Assembly: GCF_021134715.1 (NCBI RefSeq)
Contig: NC_060023.1
Span: 10,788,001-10,852,000, forward strand
DNA length: 64,000 nt
Origin: Daphnia pulex
Taxonomy: Eukaryota; Arthropoda; Branchiopoda; Diplostraca; Daphniidae
Direction: 5' to 3'
In this document: positions 1-13,500 of the stretch, one piece after another
Layout: each line of letters opens with the position of its first letter
How positions within the stretch are numbered: the first letter of the stretch is position 1
The notes under the pieces: generated by a model
Databases searched by the model: none
What the model was told of the DNA's origin: nothing
Seen by the model: the letters and a program-made list of their open reading frames with translations, nothing else
Position numbers and translations under genes: made by a program

Positions 1-2198
1 CCGGACAATTGGTTGGCGGCGCAAGTACATCTTCCAGGACGCTTTCGAGTTCTTCTAATGTTTCGATTACCTTAGGTTCTTCGGACATCTCGATAACTTG
101 GACCTCCTCAACTTCTGTTGCCTCGAGAACTTTCACCTCTTCATCTTCTGCTTGTTGTTCTTCATCCCTCACTCGTTCACACAAGGACTCGTCATCCGCG
201 TCAATATTCTCCTCGACATTATCCGTGGAGGATTCCATCTCTTTGATGTTTGTAAAACTCAAGTTGTTTTCCCATTTAGTATCTGCTTGTTGTGTGTCTT
301 GAATCGAAACATCAAGCTTTGTCTTTTTTTCCGAAGGGGAAATAGGAATTGTGACGAAATCATCCAATCTTTTTTCTATACGAAAACGAATGAATAAGAA
401 AAGTTAACACAATTTTACGGTTTCAAATAAAATTGATAGAAAATACGTTTTAAAGCCGGAGAACAGGAGTCAAGTTTCCGTTTTTCACCAGGGGAACAAG
501 GTGACGAGGGTTTCCAACCAGCGGCAGCAAACGCAGCAAGAGAGGATCGTAAACGTTGCGAAGGTGTTCCGGGCGATTCCGTCGAAACAGCAGGAGATGT
601 GTTTAACAAAGAATTGTTTTGCAGACTAAACGTGCAAGGGATTTCACGGTAAATTTCGTTTAACGACGCCTATGTCAAGCATACAGATTAGGTTTCAATT
701 TATAGACAGAAAATGATAAAAAATACTTTAACAGTTGCCAAAAGTATCTTTTCGTTTGCAACCATTAACTGTCTTTTGTCGGGTGTTACGTTGATGTCTA
801 TTTCACTAGAGTGAGTGGTTATGTTGAGCACAATGGACGGATATTGGTTGCGGTTGTACGAATGGTAGACTTCGTTAACAAGTTTTGAAACTTTAGCAGG
901 GTCACACGGACGACCGTTAATAAAATAATACTGGCGATCAGCACAACTCCGGCCCGTACCGTGTGCACAGCTCGAGACGAAACCCTCAAACTGGAAAGGC
1001 CATTCATTTAACTTGGGCAAGATATTCGCATTCAGATTGAATTCCGCTAAAATATCTTCTGACGGCTGAGTTGCTTTTATTTCTAACATGTTCTGCCACT
1101 GAAAATGCACGGAAGCGAGTATTTTAATGTCAAGAATATATAAATGTAGAATAAAAGTAGTATACACTTTTCTGTCCAAACACTAATGTAAAATTATCTT
1201 TCAAGTGTGCTCCACCTCTAGTAGACAAAACTGTGCTTGTTCTTCCACCAGTTGAGTTTGTGCAAGTTATTCTAAACACACATATTTAAGAGCTATTGGC
1301 AAAACTTCGGCATGAAAATATATCTCATTGTATTGTGCTTACCTTGTCTTTTTAGAAATCAAGCAATATCCAGTCAGCATATTGGTCATTTTGGCAAATT
1401 CTCTTCGCAAGTTCTTTAAGAACTCTTTATGTCGTACAGGCAGGGTTGAAAACAGATTTAACAAACTAACTGATGTCCCAGGCTGCATTGAAAGCAATAG
1501 AGTATAACTATTATAAGCATAACAATATGAAAGATATGAATAAGAGGGAAAATTGGTCCTTACCTGTCTGGAATACTGAGTTTGTTTTACTAGTTTGCCA
1601 TGGGAATCATATCTGTTTGGAATGTATACTGACATAAAAACCAATCCTTCATGAATAAAAATAATAAGCATTTCATACTCAAGTTTCCAACCGATTTTGC
1701 TGCCCTTTTCACATGTTGTAACACTAAGAGCACTTAGGGCACAAAGTGAGCTTAATGCTTCTCCTCGAAAACCAAATGTTTGAACATTAAGCAAGTCTTC
1801 AAACTCTTCAATTTTGGATGTATAGTGTTTGAGGCAGAGATTCTCAAAATTGGAAGGAGAAATACCGGAACCATCATCAATAACTTCAACTGAATCGCTG
1901 CCAAATTCTATCTCAAAAAAGCCATCGATCAATTCAGTACATTAAGTTAATTATTACGTTCGTTTTTTACCTTTCAGACGGACTTCAACAGCTGTGGCCC
2001 CACTATCGAGGCTATTCTCCACCAGTTCTTTGACAGCAACGGCTAAAGTTAAAACAACCTGTCCGGAACAAATCCGGTGCTGCACAATGCATTTAAAAGT
2101 GATACTTAATAGTTAGAAATTGAAAAACATGTTGTAAATAATACCACTGTGCTGTGATCAATTGGTTTGATAATACCGCCGTTTGCTGCCGAAGCCAT
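1..2198 (-). CDS. PMS2: Mismatch repair endonuclease PMS2 (MutL homologue), 5' part; 3' end cut by window edge
   Basis: Exons on the minus strand: 2145-2198, 1971-2079, 1679-1907, 1564-1612, 1343-1482, 1166-1271, 727-1098, 447-669 and from 375 past the window edge. About 552 residues are visible. The start is the ATG at 2198 (MASAANGG). The N-terminal GHKL ATPase is complete: [19 protein letters not shown] and [10 protein letters not shown] match PMS2/MutL ATP-binding motifs. The PMS2-specific [11 protein letters not shown], the transducer motif [12 protein letters not shown] and the VTPDKRQ region follow. The last two visible exons are the acidic, poorly conserved linker. The MLH1-binding and metal-dependent endonuclease region lies outside the window. 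In the family, PMS2 pairs with MLH1 (MutL-alpha) and nicks the daughter strand during nuclear mismatch repair. The introns at 1613-1678 and 1483-1563 are stop-free and multiples of three. RRP7A ends 164 bp upstream on the same strand. Identity is very secure. Confidence 0.95.
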
Positions 2199-2362
2199 CT
2201 TGATAATAATTCCAATTGAACGTTGCCGGACCATTAGTAAAGAAGAAAATTTAAGCAACAAAATATTTTTATCTTTTCCTATTTTGGTAGATGATTGATG
2301 AATGTGAGTGTATTAAAAAATAAAATACAAACGAATTTAATTTGCATTTCACTTCTGTAATA

Positions 2363-3541
2363 CTAGTATGGTTTGAACTTTCTAGCAGCTCTCATTGTTG
2401 CAATTCTTTTCTTGTCATCTTCGAATTTTCTTCTCAACTGGGTCAAATCTGTGAAGAAGAAACATTCGGAATATATTACTTGTGGGGTCGCAACGTGAAT
2501 TACTCAAAACTTACGCTCCATTTTAGTCTCTCTCATTTGGAATGAGTAAAAATTTATGAGTTTCTTGTCCTTCTGTTTCTGCTTTTCCTTATCCATGACT
2601 TTTTTCTCCATAGTCTCTGTTCTGGCAGCATGTTTACTACTGCAATATTAAAAAAATATATAAACATCTACAGTAAAAAACATTTTGTTAAAGAAAAAAC
2701 TTACTGTTTAGTGACTGTTATCCAGCCTTCATCATCAGGTTGCCCTTCTTTGAGTTTTGCTTCTTCCTCTTCTCTCTCTTTACTCGTATCAAATTCACTC
2801 ATAAAAGTGTCAACTTCTGTTTGTAAGGCTTTTGGATCAATAAATGATGATTCATATTGTGAAATCCATTCTGGAAACATATTGAGAGTTTAAATTAGAA
2901 TAATAAAAACTAAATAAAGTTCTTTTATTACTTTCAAGTCCAGTTTTGATTGGTTTTTCTTCTGTGCTCATAATGCTAGTTTTCCATTCCAACTTCATAG
3001 CTGCTTTCAGTGACACAACATTTTTGTACACCACATAAGCAACTTTAAAACCCTAGAGTTTACAAAAATGTTAGGTTCCATCAGGTGTTGATACATTTAA
3101 GTGATGCATACTTTGATATGATTTTGGAAGAAGAATGAATTCATATTGCTAATCTCCTTTGTTGCAGATGGTTTCTCTTCAAAACAGACAGATTCCACAG
3201 ATCCTGCTGCCTTAAACAATTCTTTTATTGATCTCTGTAATGCAAACAATTTTTAGCTTTCGAAATCCATATTTTTTGTAAAGTCATTTTCAAATTTTAC
3301 TTCTGTGTAGTAAGGGGGTACATTAAGGACGAACAGCGTCTTTCCAACAGGTTTCGATGGATGTGAATTTCGAACGGCATGTTCTTTATAGAATAGTGTG
3401 TGTCCTGCTGTACACTTGTCGCTGAACCTTGTCTCTATACCTTTTAAAATACAAATATTAGTTACACTGAATCAAACTTGGATTGTCGACTTTATATATA
3501 CATCTAAACCCCTGAATTGATGTTGATTTTTCTGTTCCCAT
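2363..3541 (-). CDS. RRP7A: Ribosomal RNA-processing protein 7 homologue A (RRP7A)
   Basis: Seven exons: 3502-3541, 3301-3440, 3112-3234, 2932-3052, 2705-2870, 2515-2636, 2363-2448. They sum to 798 nt, encoding 265 residues, close to the human length of about 280. The start is the ATG at 3541. TLFVLNVPPYYTE is the RRM-like signature, KWISQYESS and the following EVDTFM sit in the middle, DDEGWITVTK matches the conserved EEGWVKVTR segment, and the C-terminal RRP7 domain runs from LINFYSFQMRETKMEHL to the terminal RKFKPY. RRP7 proteins work in the nucleolus in 40S subunit (SSU processome) assembly. PMS2 starts only 164 bp downstream on the same strand, so PMS2 promoter elements must be compact or overlap this 3' UTR. 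Nothing is odd about the coding sequence. Confidence 0.95.
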
Positions 3542-4581
3542 TTTGGTAACCAAGAAGTTCACAAACTCAAAATAAAGTCACAACTCACAAAGTCACATGC
3601 ACACGTGAAGTGTTCAAAAAAAGACGTCTGCTTCAATGTACTGTTAGCGCCACCTTGCGATAAGTATAGCAAACTGGCCAGACTTTTTTTCGTCCTTCAT
3701 CTTCATGGAAGATCCTAACAAAGCATCCCTTTAATGAGTTAAAAAGGCACTGCCTTCTCTTCAGTCTTAATTATCTCCGGTAAAATTAAATTGGTAGAAA
3801 AACTAGTGTTTATCATTACAATGTCATGTATTGGTCGCTATGTAGTCAGCTAAATACAAAAAAAAAATAATACAGCCATCACGTACGAAAACACTCACGT
3901 GACCGCCAGCGTCTGGAAATAATAATGAAACAAAAAAAAAAACAATCAGAAAAAAAAACAAAATAAATGTGAAAAAAAGCGGACGGGGGAAAAAATTGTT
4001 TAGCACGAAAAGGACGAAAAAAAAATAAAAGGATTTAAACGCGTCACATTTAAGGGAAGAAACTTGATTATCACAAAGTTCAGCGCGTTCACGGCAACCT
4101 CAACGTAATTTCTGTTTGTCTTTTTCAATTTCGTCTTCAGGAGAAAATTGACAATTACAAAATACTCCCGAAAAAGGGGAGGGACGAGGGAGAGAGAGAG
4201 AGAGGATTCCACGAGTTTTTGTTCGACACAAATGTACACACTTTTATATCGCTTACATTGTCAATAATATATTTTTTTTTTCGTTTGTTTATTCTTCCAA
4301 GTACGATTGACTTGCCAATTTATAAAAGCATCTCTGGAATGGATACAAAGAGAGACACGAATCCCGCGATACATTGGGAAAGTCGTCCGACTGGCCGGGC
4401 AATTGGCCACTGCGACTCGTCTCTTGTCTTTTGCAACACAACCATCCGACAAAAAAAATAATACGATAGTATTGTAATTATTATATATATGTGAATCTAG
4501 AATGGACGGGTAGAAAAAAAAAGGGGAATTTGAGAGAGATAAGGAGGAGCAAAGATGAGAAGACAAATGAATGGCAGGATT
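3542..4581. other. Spacer between RRP7A and the peroxidase gene
   Basis: This stretch holds the RRP7A promoter (right of 3541) and the 3' UTR of the minus-strand peroxidase. It is rich in A and T runs, with a short GA repeat near 4190-4204. A minus-strand AATAAA lies at 4288-4293, about 290 nt past the peroxidase stop codon. I see no coding exon. Confidence 0.6.
4288..4293 (-). promoter_or_regulatory. Candidate polyadenylation signal of the peroxidase gene
   Basis: AATAAA on the minus strand, downstream of the stop at 4582-4584. It is placed by position and motif only. Confidence 0.35.
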
Positions 4582-7500
4582 TTAACCAAAGAGATTCAAC
4601 AAGTTGGGCAGTAAACGAGCGCCTCGCTGCGGTTGACGAGGTGGCGGTCCACCTTGCTGTTGTTGAGGGGGTCGTTGCGGCGCAGGTTGAGCCGGTGGAG
4701 GAGCCGGTGCGGCCGGAGCGGGATTGACGAGGAAAGCGCATTGAACGCGGCAGACGCTGTCGGCCAGGATGGCATCCCGACCAACATCGGTGAGCAGCTG
4801 CTGGCAGTTGACTCGCAGCGACTGACACTGCGGCTGTAGAATTAAAAGAAAATTAGAAAATCATCGACTAAAACTGAGTTATTGTTGTATCTTAGACTCA
4901 CTCCTTCAGCTGTGCAGGTACAAGATGTACAGGGAGAAACGAGCGACGAGGCTCCCAGGGCGATGGTTTTGCCCAGGACGACGCAATTGGCACTTTCCTG
5001 CTCGCGCCACGGAGTCAAGTCGAGCGGCGGCAGGGAACGGCACGGCACCCGAGGATTCAGGAAATTGTGCGGCAGGTCGAAAACGGAGCGCGTCACCTCG
5101 CCGATCGTGTCGGAATTCTCGCAGAGAAGACGGGCCAAAGCCACTTTGCGAATTTCGGCCAATTGAGCCTCAGTGAAGCGGCCGGCTTGATTGCCGTTCT
5201 CGTACCAGAACCGATCGCAGCGTCTGCAAATGAAATCAAATGGAAAATGTTTAGATTTTACAGAACAAATTTGTGAATTCCATCCAATTTTTGGTTACCT
5301 CAAACTTCGGAATTGGTTGCCGATGACGCAGGCAAAAGTGGGTCCGACCAAACCGCCCTGGAGCGGAGTCTCGGTCAAACCGCCCGTCCACAAATCAATG
5401 TCGTCGACCGAGGCGTAAACTTGTTTGAGTCGCTCAATGACTTGGGCCGTCATCTCGCGGCTCAGGTCTTCGAAGGTGGTGGCCCGTTTCAGGTTGCAAG
5501 CGGCCCGGTATTCGTTGTAGGGACGGAGGCCGTGATCTCGGCCGCGCTGGATGTTGAGGGCCGCCAGATCGAAACCGGAGAAAGGCACCGTCTTAGCCTC
5601 GAACAGGTGATTGGTGATCTCGCCCGTCACGAACTGATCTAGGTTCTCCATGGGCGAGACGAAAAGGCCTCGAACCAACTCGTCGATGGCCTGCACCTCC
5701 ATCAGCATTTCAGAGTTGAAGAAACCGGCACGCAAAAGGATTGGCGTTTTCTCCTGGATAATTTGGCAAACGAAAAATGTTGTAACTCTGACCACTTGAC
5801 CAGAAAATGAAATTAAAGTTTCAACTACAAAAACGAAATTTGACCAGGGTGTAAAACAAAAAACAAAAAAGAGAAAACTGCCGCAAGGAAACATTAGCAT
5901 ATCGCTAACTGTACACGTAACGAAGAAAACGGGCTGACTGGATAGTCCAGGAAAGAAAATCCAGTCACTCTCTTTTAAATGCAAGTCAAAACATTTTGGG
6001 GGGGAAAGTTTTTTTAGTTTCTTCTCCCTTTCCCTGTCACTGATTTAGTAATATGCTCGTAACAGTAGGTAAAGTGAGTTTCCCTTTCGTTGGATAGAGA
6101 AAGGAAAACCTGTACACTTTTGGCCGTTTCCCATGGCTGTCGTATTATTCAGTGCTAAACGGGGTGATAAAAAACTAGCAATCGGCTGGTCGACTTTGAT
6201 GGTGGAAACTCATTTTTAAAAGAAAAAGTTTTCCATCTACATGTGTGAATTCCGGCGTACAGTACCTGGAAGGAGGCGTCGACTCGTGGGAAAAAGGGGC
6301 GGACCAACGAGTGGCCGAAACGGTAGGCGGCCGTGGAGAACTCGTTGAAGATTCCGGCGTTGCAGTTGGAATCGTATCCTTCGTAGAATCCTTCCGTCAG
6401 CAGGTTGAGGCCGTAGAGGTTGATGGCGTTCCAGCCGAGGACTCGCGGAAGGTACTCGTTGTAAATGACGTGCTGCCAGATGGCGCCGGTAATCTTCCGG
6501 CTCGTCATGTACAGCCGCTCGTCGTCCCACTGGCGATTGAAAGTCTGAAGCTGGCCGGCGATCCGGTTGTGTTCTCGCACCATGACCGTGTGCAGGACGC
6601 TCAGGCCGGGATTCTCGGTGGCTCGCGAGTCGCCAGCGTCAAAACACAGGCCGGAAGCCGCTTGACATTCGGCCAGTCGACTCGTTTGGGGTAGCAAATC
6701 CCTGCCGCGGAACGGGGAGATGGTGATGTTCATCCGGCCGCCACTGAAGGCCCGGAGTCGCTGCGACTCGCAGGGGGTCTGTCCGTAAACGTGGGACAAG
6801 TCAAGGTAGGCCGTGTTCATGTCCATCTGTTCCCGGGCTCCCAATCGCTGCTGACCGGGCAAGGATCGCGTAAAGGACATGCAAACTGGCCGACCCGTCT
6901 GCAGGTTGACTTTGGGGAAGAAGGGATCGTTGCTGGGAATTGGAATGGGCCAGCATTCGGGGTGGACGTTGGTGGGCGAGTCGCAGTCGCGGCAATTCAA
7001 AATGGCGTCCTGGAATCCACGGGAAATGGGCGTCAGGCTGACGTCGTGGTCGAGGAACTGGCCAAAGTAGGTCAGCATCATCGTGTAGCGTCGGTGCATG
7101 TTGCTGACGTCCTGGTGGACCACGACGGAGATGAGACGGGGCGACGGGAGCGGTTGGTTAGTGACTGAACGCCAGCGCGGTCGGGCGATCCCGTCGTCGT
7201 AGCCGGCGGCCAGGAGACGGTTGAAAGGCGTCAGTGTCTTGCCGAACGTCGGATTGCGCAAATTGTTACACCATCCTCCGAATTTGCGGAACGGCGACGT
7301 GTTGTCGCACGGAAGGGTCTCCTCGTTGTTGCGGCAAACGTTGGGAGCAGCGGCCGGCTGGACGAAACGGGTCACGTCGACGTTGTTGAGTCCCTGCGAC
7401 AGTGGGCGAGTCAGCCGTCCGAACAAATTGCCCAGCAATCCATTCAACTGTCTCTTGACACGACCATATTTCGGCCTGGAACATAAAACGACATTATGAA

Positions 7501-10500
7501 AATTTGATGAAAAGAAATGATGTTTAGTGTGGGGTAAATTTACTGTTCCAGGTGGTTGATGAATTCTTCGGATGCGTATTCCAGCAGGAGCGACGTGTTT
7601 GACATGAAAATGGCGGCAGGACTGGCCCGGCTGAAAGCGGAAGCGATTCCCAGTGGAGATTTCGGATTGGCTCCTTTATCTGCAAAGATTTCCACATGAG
7701 ATTGAAATGAGTTGATTTTTATGATTATTAAAATAAAAAGGGCTAGTCATTACTGGTTTGGAAAAGAAGTTTTTCATTCTCTCGACGCAGGGAAATGTCG
7801 ATCAAAGCGCGCTGGATCGATTGACGGAGCAGATCGTCCGGTACTTGCATGGCAGGTGAATCGCTTACCCACGGGCTCAGTTCGATATCGACCATCATAT
7901 CGCAAGGGATCGGTGAATTCCTATCAAACAATAAAACAATTAAATCAAATTTATCAAACGGACATTTGTCTGAAATAATCCAATCAACTTACAAGAAATT
8001 ATCTCTTTCGTGGAAAACTTTCGGCGACATGGATTTGATCATTTCGAAATTCTGGCAGATGATGCCGGCCAGGCTGGTCTTGCGAATTTCCTGCAATTGC
8101 TCTGTCGATCGAAAATTTGTAAAATTTAGTTAAATTGAAATTTGTCCCTGCCAGGATTTGACAAATTTACCTCGAGAAAAGGATGAAGGTGGGACGTCGT
8201 TCTCGTACCAGAAGCGATCGGATTTCCTGAGCAACGAGAACTGATGGGCCAGGATGCAGCCGATGGTCGGGCCGACGACGGCGCCTTTGAGCGGAGTCTC
8301 TGCCAGCCCACCGGTGAACAGATCGATGTCACTGACGTGGCTGTAGACGCTGGCCAGGAGGACGATGTTGGTGGAAGAGACGATGTCGCTCAAGTCGGTG
8401 AAATTGCGGATGGGAGACAATCCGCAGAACTGGCGCCAAGCCGTGTAGCCGGGAAGGCCGTGATCGCGACCCCTCATCAGGATCTCGACGACTTTGTCCA
8501 TTCCGTTGGTGGAGCGGCGGACGTCCTTGGCGATGTGAAGACTCACCCGCCGGCTCATGGTGCTGACCAATCCGTAAAGGAGTTCTTCAGCCTGCTGGGC
8601 GTTGAGGTGGCCGGTGGCGTTGGTGGCCATCTCTCCAGACTTATCGCCCGTCTACATTTCAACCGACGAAACCAAATTTCAACATTTAATAGTCGGCCCA
8701 TCCCGTCTGCGGTAATTAGCAAATGAGAATGAACTTACCATGGTGAATGTTTCGAATTTGGCCGGAAGCATGGCCAGGGAGAAAGAGAGAGCGGCCGAAG
8801 CGGCGGCCTCCAGGCTGCCTGGATAGGCGTCGCTGTCGTAACCGAGGAAATGTCCAGCCAATTTGGGCGTGAGCTTCAGGTTCTCTGCCAAGTTCTCGCC
8901 CAGCACAGCGGGCAGGAACTCGCGGTAGGTCACGTGCTGGATCTGGGCCGTCACCAGACGCCTCGTCTCCTGGTACAGCGTCTCGTCGTCCCACATGGCG
9001 TTGACCCGGGCCAGTTTGGTGGCCAGCCGGTTGTGCTGGCGGACAAAGAGCGTGTGGAGGACCATCAAGGCCGGACTCTCGTTGACTCTGGCGTCGCCCG
9101 ACTCGACGCAATCGCTGGCGTTTCCGTTGCTGTTGGACAAATCGCAACTGTGGTCCACCGGCAGCAAATCGCCAAAGCTCGTCCGCATCAATCCGCCCTC
9201 GAAGGTCCGCAATTGATTGGCCGCGTCCAGGCTGTTGCCGTAGATGGTGGAGGCGTCCAGGAAAGCCGTGGCTCCGTTCATTTGCTCTCGGGCTCCCAAT
9301 TCGCATTTCCTGTTCAAGACGGCCACCGTTCGCGAGTAGGACGTGCATTTATTTTCTTCGTGAGTCGAAATGCAGGTGGCCGTGTTGGTTTCCGTCCCGG
9401 AGCAACACTGCCCTTCCACGCCCAGGTCTGTTGATTTAAAACAAATAAATGTTTAGCTGAAATCCTTGCGCTTTTGAATGGGATCAAATTGAAACTTACC
9501 GACATAAGAAACGGGCCTGGAAATGTCGTTTTGAACGAATTCAGCCCAGACGCCGGACAAAGTGGTGAGGTAGCCATTGCTGGTCTTTTTCGGGGCGTGA
9601 ATGGTGTCGGCAATTTTCACTGGACTCGGCAAGGGTTTGCCAGTAACGGCCAGTCTGACTTGACTGATCCCTGTGAAATTGGAATGATAAAAATTTAGTC
9701 AATCAATTCGGAACTTTTGACTAGGACTGGACACCCTACCATCACTGTAAGACGACGAGACGAGTCTGCCGTAAGTCGAGTCTGAACTGCCCCAGGTTGG
9801 ATTCTGCACGTTGTTGCAGAAGGCGGACGCGTGACGGAACTTTTGGGGTTGGCAGGTGTGCGTCTTCTTCTCGGGACAAGACTCCGACAGTTGGGTACCG
9901 GCCAGCTGGGTGCCACCCAATCGTTTGCGGATATCGGCCGAACTCACCGACCAGCTGAATGTCAAATAAAAACAAGAAAAAAATAAATAAACGAATCAAT
10001 CAAAAAAAGATGGAAAAACCACGAACAAGTAAAAAGTGAAAATAAAAGTTATTTTTGCGGAGTAGAGAAGCGGGTCATATTACTACAATGAATAACGGAA
10101 TAATGTAAAGAAACAAGAGACTTTCACTTCCAGGGCAATAACAAATTTCCACTGGCCCGCCACTAGCCCATTATACCAATGTTACGCATGCAACATTCCG
10201 GCTCTGTTACACTGCCGAGCCAGTTGAGCAACCGGCGGCCAAAAAAGATTATACCACGTCATTTTGGCAAGGAATAGAATGTCTGGTTCAAACTACAAAT
10301 ATCGGCGGAATTGATTTTTTTTTTCCCCAATAGATTCACGTGTCCCTTTTCAATTGGACAACAATAACCCGACGTCCGCCCCAAATTTGTTTGTGGGATT
10401 TCTACCCTTGTGTAGGAGGGGCGCGAGATTTGAATCGAAATTCTTGTTTACCTTTGTGCTAGGATGCGAATGACTTCTTCGGCGACCAGCGCCGCTGCGG

Positions 10501-13500
10501 CCCTGTCACGAGTGGCCGGACTGACGAACTGGGCCAACTTTCCGTTGAAGACACCTGTTGTTTGTCGAATGAATCAAAATGAAACGAAATGAAACGTGAG
10601 TTGTGGGACAAATGAAACAACAACAACAAATGAAATCGACCGTGAAACACAAGTGTTCACGGCGTGAAAAATAAAAGAATGAAATAAGAGACGCCAAATG
10701 AATCGAATCGCCGCCAGACACGATGACGTAACCAGAATCGACCAATGGCGCGTGAGAATAAAAGGAGGAGGATGACACAACAAGAAATTTGGTCAGAAGA
10801 ATTCGCTTCGACTGCGGGAGAGACTCTTCACAGACAGAAATTTCTGCTTAACAAATTCGGCCTTGACCCACAAGGGCCGCAAACGTTAAAAAAAGAAAAA
10901 AGAAACGGAAAATCCTAGTGTTTCACTCGTTTAAATAACGACAACGAAAATAACGTATTAACGAGCCTCGTTATCGACTTTTTTGGAAAATGCTCGTTTT
11001 TTTCGTTAACGATAACGAAATGGCTGTTTTTTTCGTTGTTTTCGTTAATTTCTTGCTAAATTTTTCGTATCAAAACCGTAGAGATTTCAAATTTTTTGAC
11101 CACCGGGGGAACTTTTTTTTCCCTCAAAATTTGGAATTTTCAATTTTGGGATGACCACCTACTAGCGACTTAGCGATCCCCTAGCGAGGAATTAGGTCAT
11201 TATTTTCGCTACATCATTTGGCCTAACAGGCCTTAGAAAACTAGGTTCTAAAAAAAAATCGTAAGGTAAACGATAACGGTCGCAAAAAGAGAAAAATGCG
11301 ACACGTTTAAATTAACGAAACGAAGAACGAAACGAATGAAAAATTGAAAAAATAACGATTAACGATAACGATAACGAATCCAAAAAAGCACAACGGTGAA
11401 ACACTAGAAAATCCACGAATAAAAATATAACACGTCCGTCTGCGGTTGATAAAGAAAAAGTTCCTCAACAGAGTACTAATCAGGTCACTGGGAAACGCTT
11501 CATCTGACAGCTGTGCTGCATCAGCCGAGAGATATTTTAGGCTCTCCGAAATCAGTCAACGTCAATTGGCCAAACGTAACGAAAGAATCCGGCTAAAGGA
11601 ATCCAATCCCAAAATCGCTGGAATCAAAAGACCATGAATCAAACCCCCCCGAACATTTATTATTATTACATCAAGTCCGAAAGAATGAAAGTGAAAGCGA
11701 AATGATATGTCCCATATCCGGGGTACTACAGAAATCTACCGTGAAAAAAAAACAACAAAAATTCCTCTACCCTGAAGGAGTTAGTCCCCTGGAACAATCC
11801 ATCAAGTGCCTCCTCGGAGAAGATGGAAATTTCTGCCATTTCCATGTTTTAAAAACACACACAAAAATACTAAACAGAAACCTATCCATCCACGTGAGAG
11901 CTGCGGAACAGCTAGCTCAGTACGTGTAAGAAACGAGTTTATTCCGTTTCTCTCGATTGTTTTTCTTGTTTCGTTTCTTCTGGGTGACACACGGAGAGAG
12001 AGAGAGCGAAAGTTCTCTACCCAAAAAAACAAGACGAAACGGTCAAGAGACTCTCCCGACAACTTGTTGAATGTGTGCCAAGTCTAAGTAGTTGGAATAG
12101 TTTTGGGGCTCTACGCAGGCGCAGTGGAACGAAACCACAACGGCGGACGGATGGATGATTTTTCGGTTGCGGAGAGAGAGAGAGATTCCTGGGGCAGCTT
12201 TTCATTTTTATTTGGGTCCTTGGCATTTTCTTTTTGTTTCTCCGTTTCGAATGAACCGAAATCATCCGGTGAGAGTATAAGAGAGAAAGAAAGAGAGAAG
12301 ACGAACTGGACATCTTCGATTTATTCGACCCCGCCCTGGAAGCCGATTTCCTTTTGGGACGCTGTGACGTCACGACACGACGATTTATTCACAACTTTTC
12401 CTTTTTTTTTTCTTTCTTTCTCTTTAATGGTTGAGCATCTTCCTAATTTAAAGTTTAATTTTTTTTTTTCGTTTAGGAAGGAAAATATAAAGAACTCACG
12501 CGAAGTGTCGGAGCCAGCCAGGCGTGAAACGGCCAAATCGACGGCCCAGCGCACTTGGTCATTAGTCAGGGGCAGCTGGACGGTCGTGGAAGAATTGCCT
12601 GTCGTCGTTGGGGCGTCTGTGACGGGCAGAATGGCCGGCGGGGCGATGGGATTCTCACGTCCGGATGAAGTCAAGAGTCCAGCGGATGGGCTGTCGTCAA
12701 TCTCGATGGAGGCGACGGCCAGTACAACTAGCGACAGCAGCGCCGCGATAGCCAACCTGCAAGTCATCAAAAATTCAAAATTCAAAATTCAAAATTCAAA
12801 ATTCAAAAGATGAAAAGGCAGAACTTAAAAAAGGATTTTCGGGATATAATTTCGAGTTCGACGGGGAATCAAAAAATGTGGCGGACTTGGTGAACCGTGA
12901 AATTCTTTGGCCGAAAATAAATCGGGAGAAAGAGAATTCTTCTGTTGCCGGGCCAAAAGAAAGGGAAAGCGAGAGAGCTGCTGGCCATGTCGTGGGTTGT
13001 CCGTCAAAAAATAAAAGAGTAACGGAAAGGAGCGCTCGTGAAAGAAAGAAAGAACGAAAGAAAAGGGAAAATTCCACGCACGCCATTTCTTGCGCGCCCC
13101 GTTACAAACGGCAACTGGCCAAAAAAACAGCCGACGGGCAACAACTCGTCCGTCCTCTGCGAGAAGAATAAATAACGGTGAAAGAAAAGAGAAGCAACAA
13201 ACAAGAAGAAGAAGAAGACGCTTTTATTGAGCGAGTATTGGGAAAGCTGTTCGAGGCGCTCCGTTCACGATTTCACGCAAAAGGCAAGAAGAAGAAAACC
13301 CGTCAGGCTGCTGGCCTTCTTCTCTCTCTGCACGGCCGTCCCGTTCAGTCCATTTCACATGGCGGGGCAATAAGGAGAAACCCAACGGCCGACTCGGCAT
13401 TGCTCACGAGAGCAAATTGCCCGCGTCACGACGGCCAAGCCAAGGCGACGCCATCAAAGTGAAAATGGACGAAAGAAAAAGGCCCAGGCGCAGAAGAAAA

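Noticed and set aside
8850-9434. Plus-strand open frame of 194 codons
   Set aside because: It is antisense to the large peroxidase exon at 8739-9427. The opposite strand carries the clear peroxidase motifs and splice sites.
12103-12813. Plus-strand open frame of 236 codons
   Set aside because: It overlaps the peroxidase signal-peptide exon on the other strand and is mostly Ser, Phe and Lys low complexity without family features.
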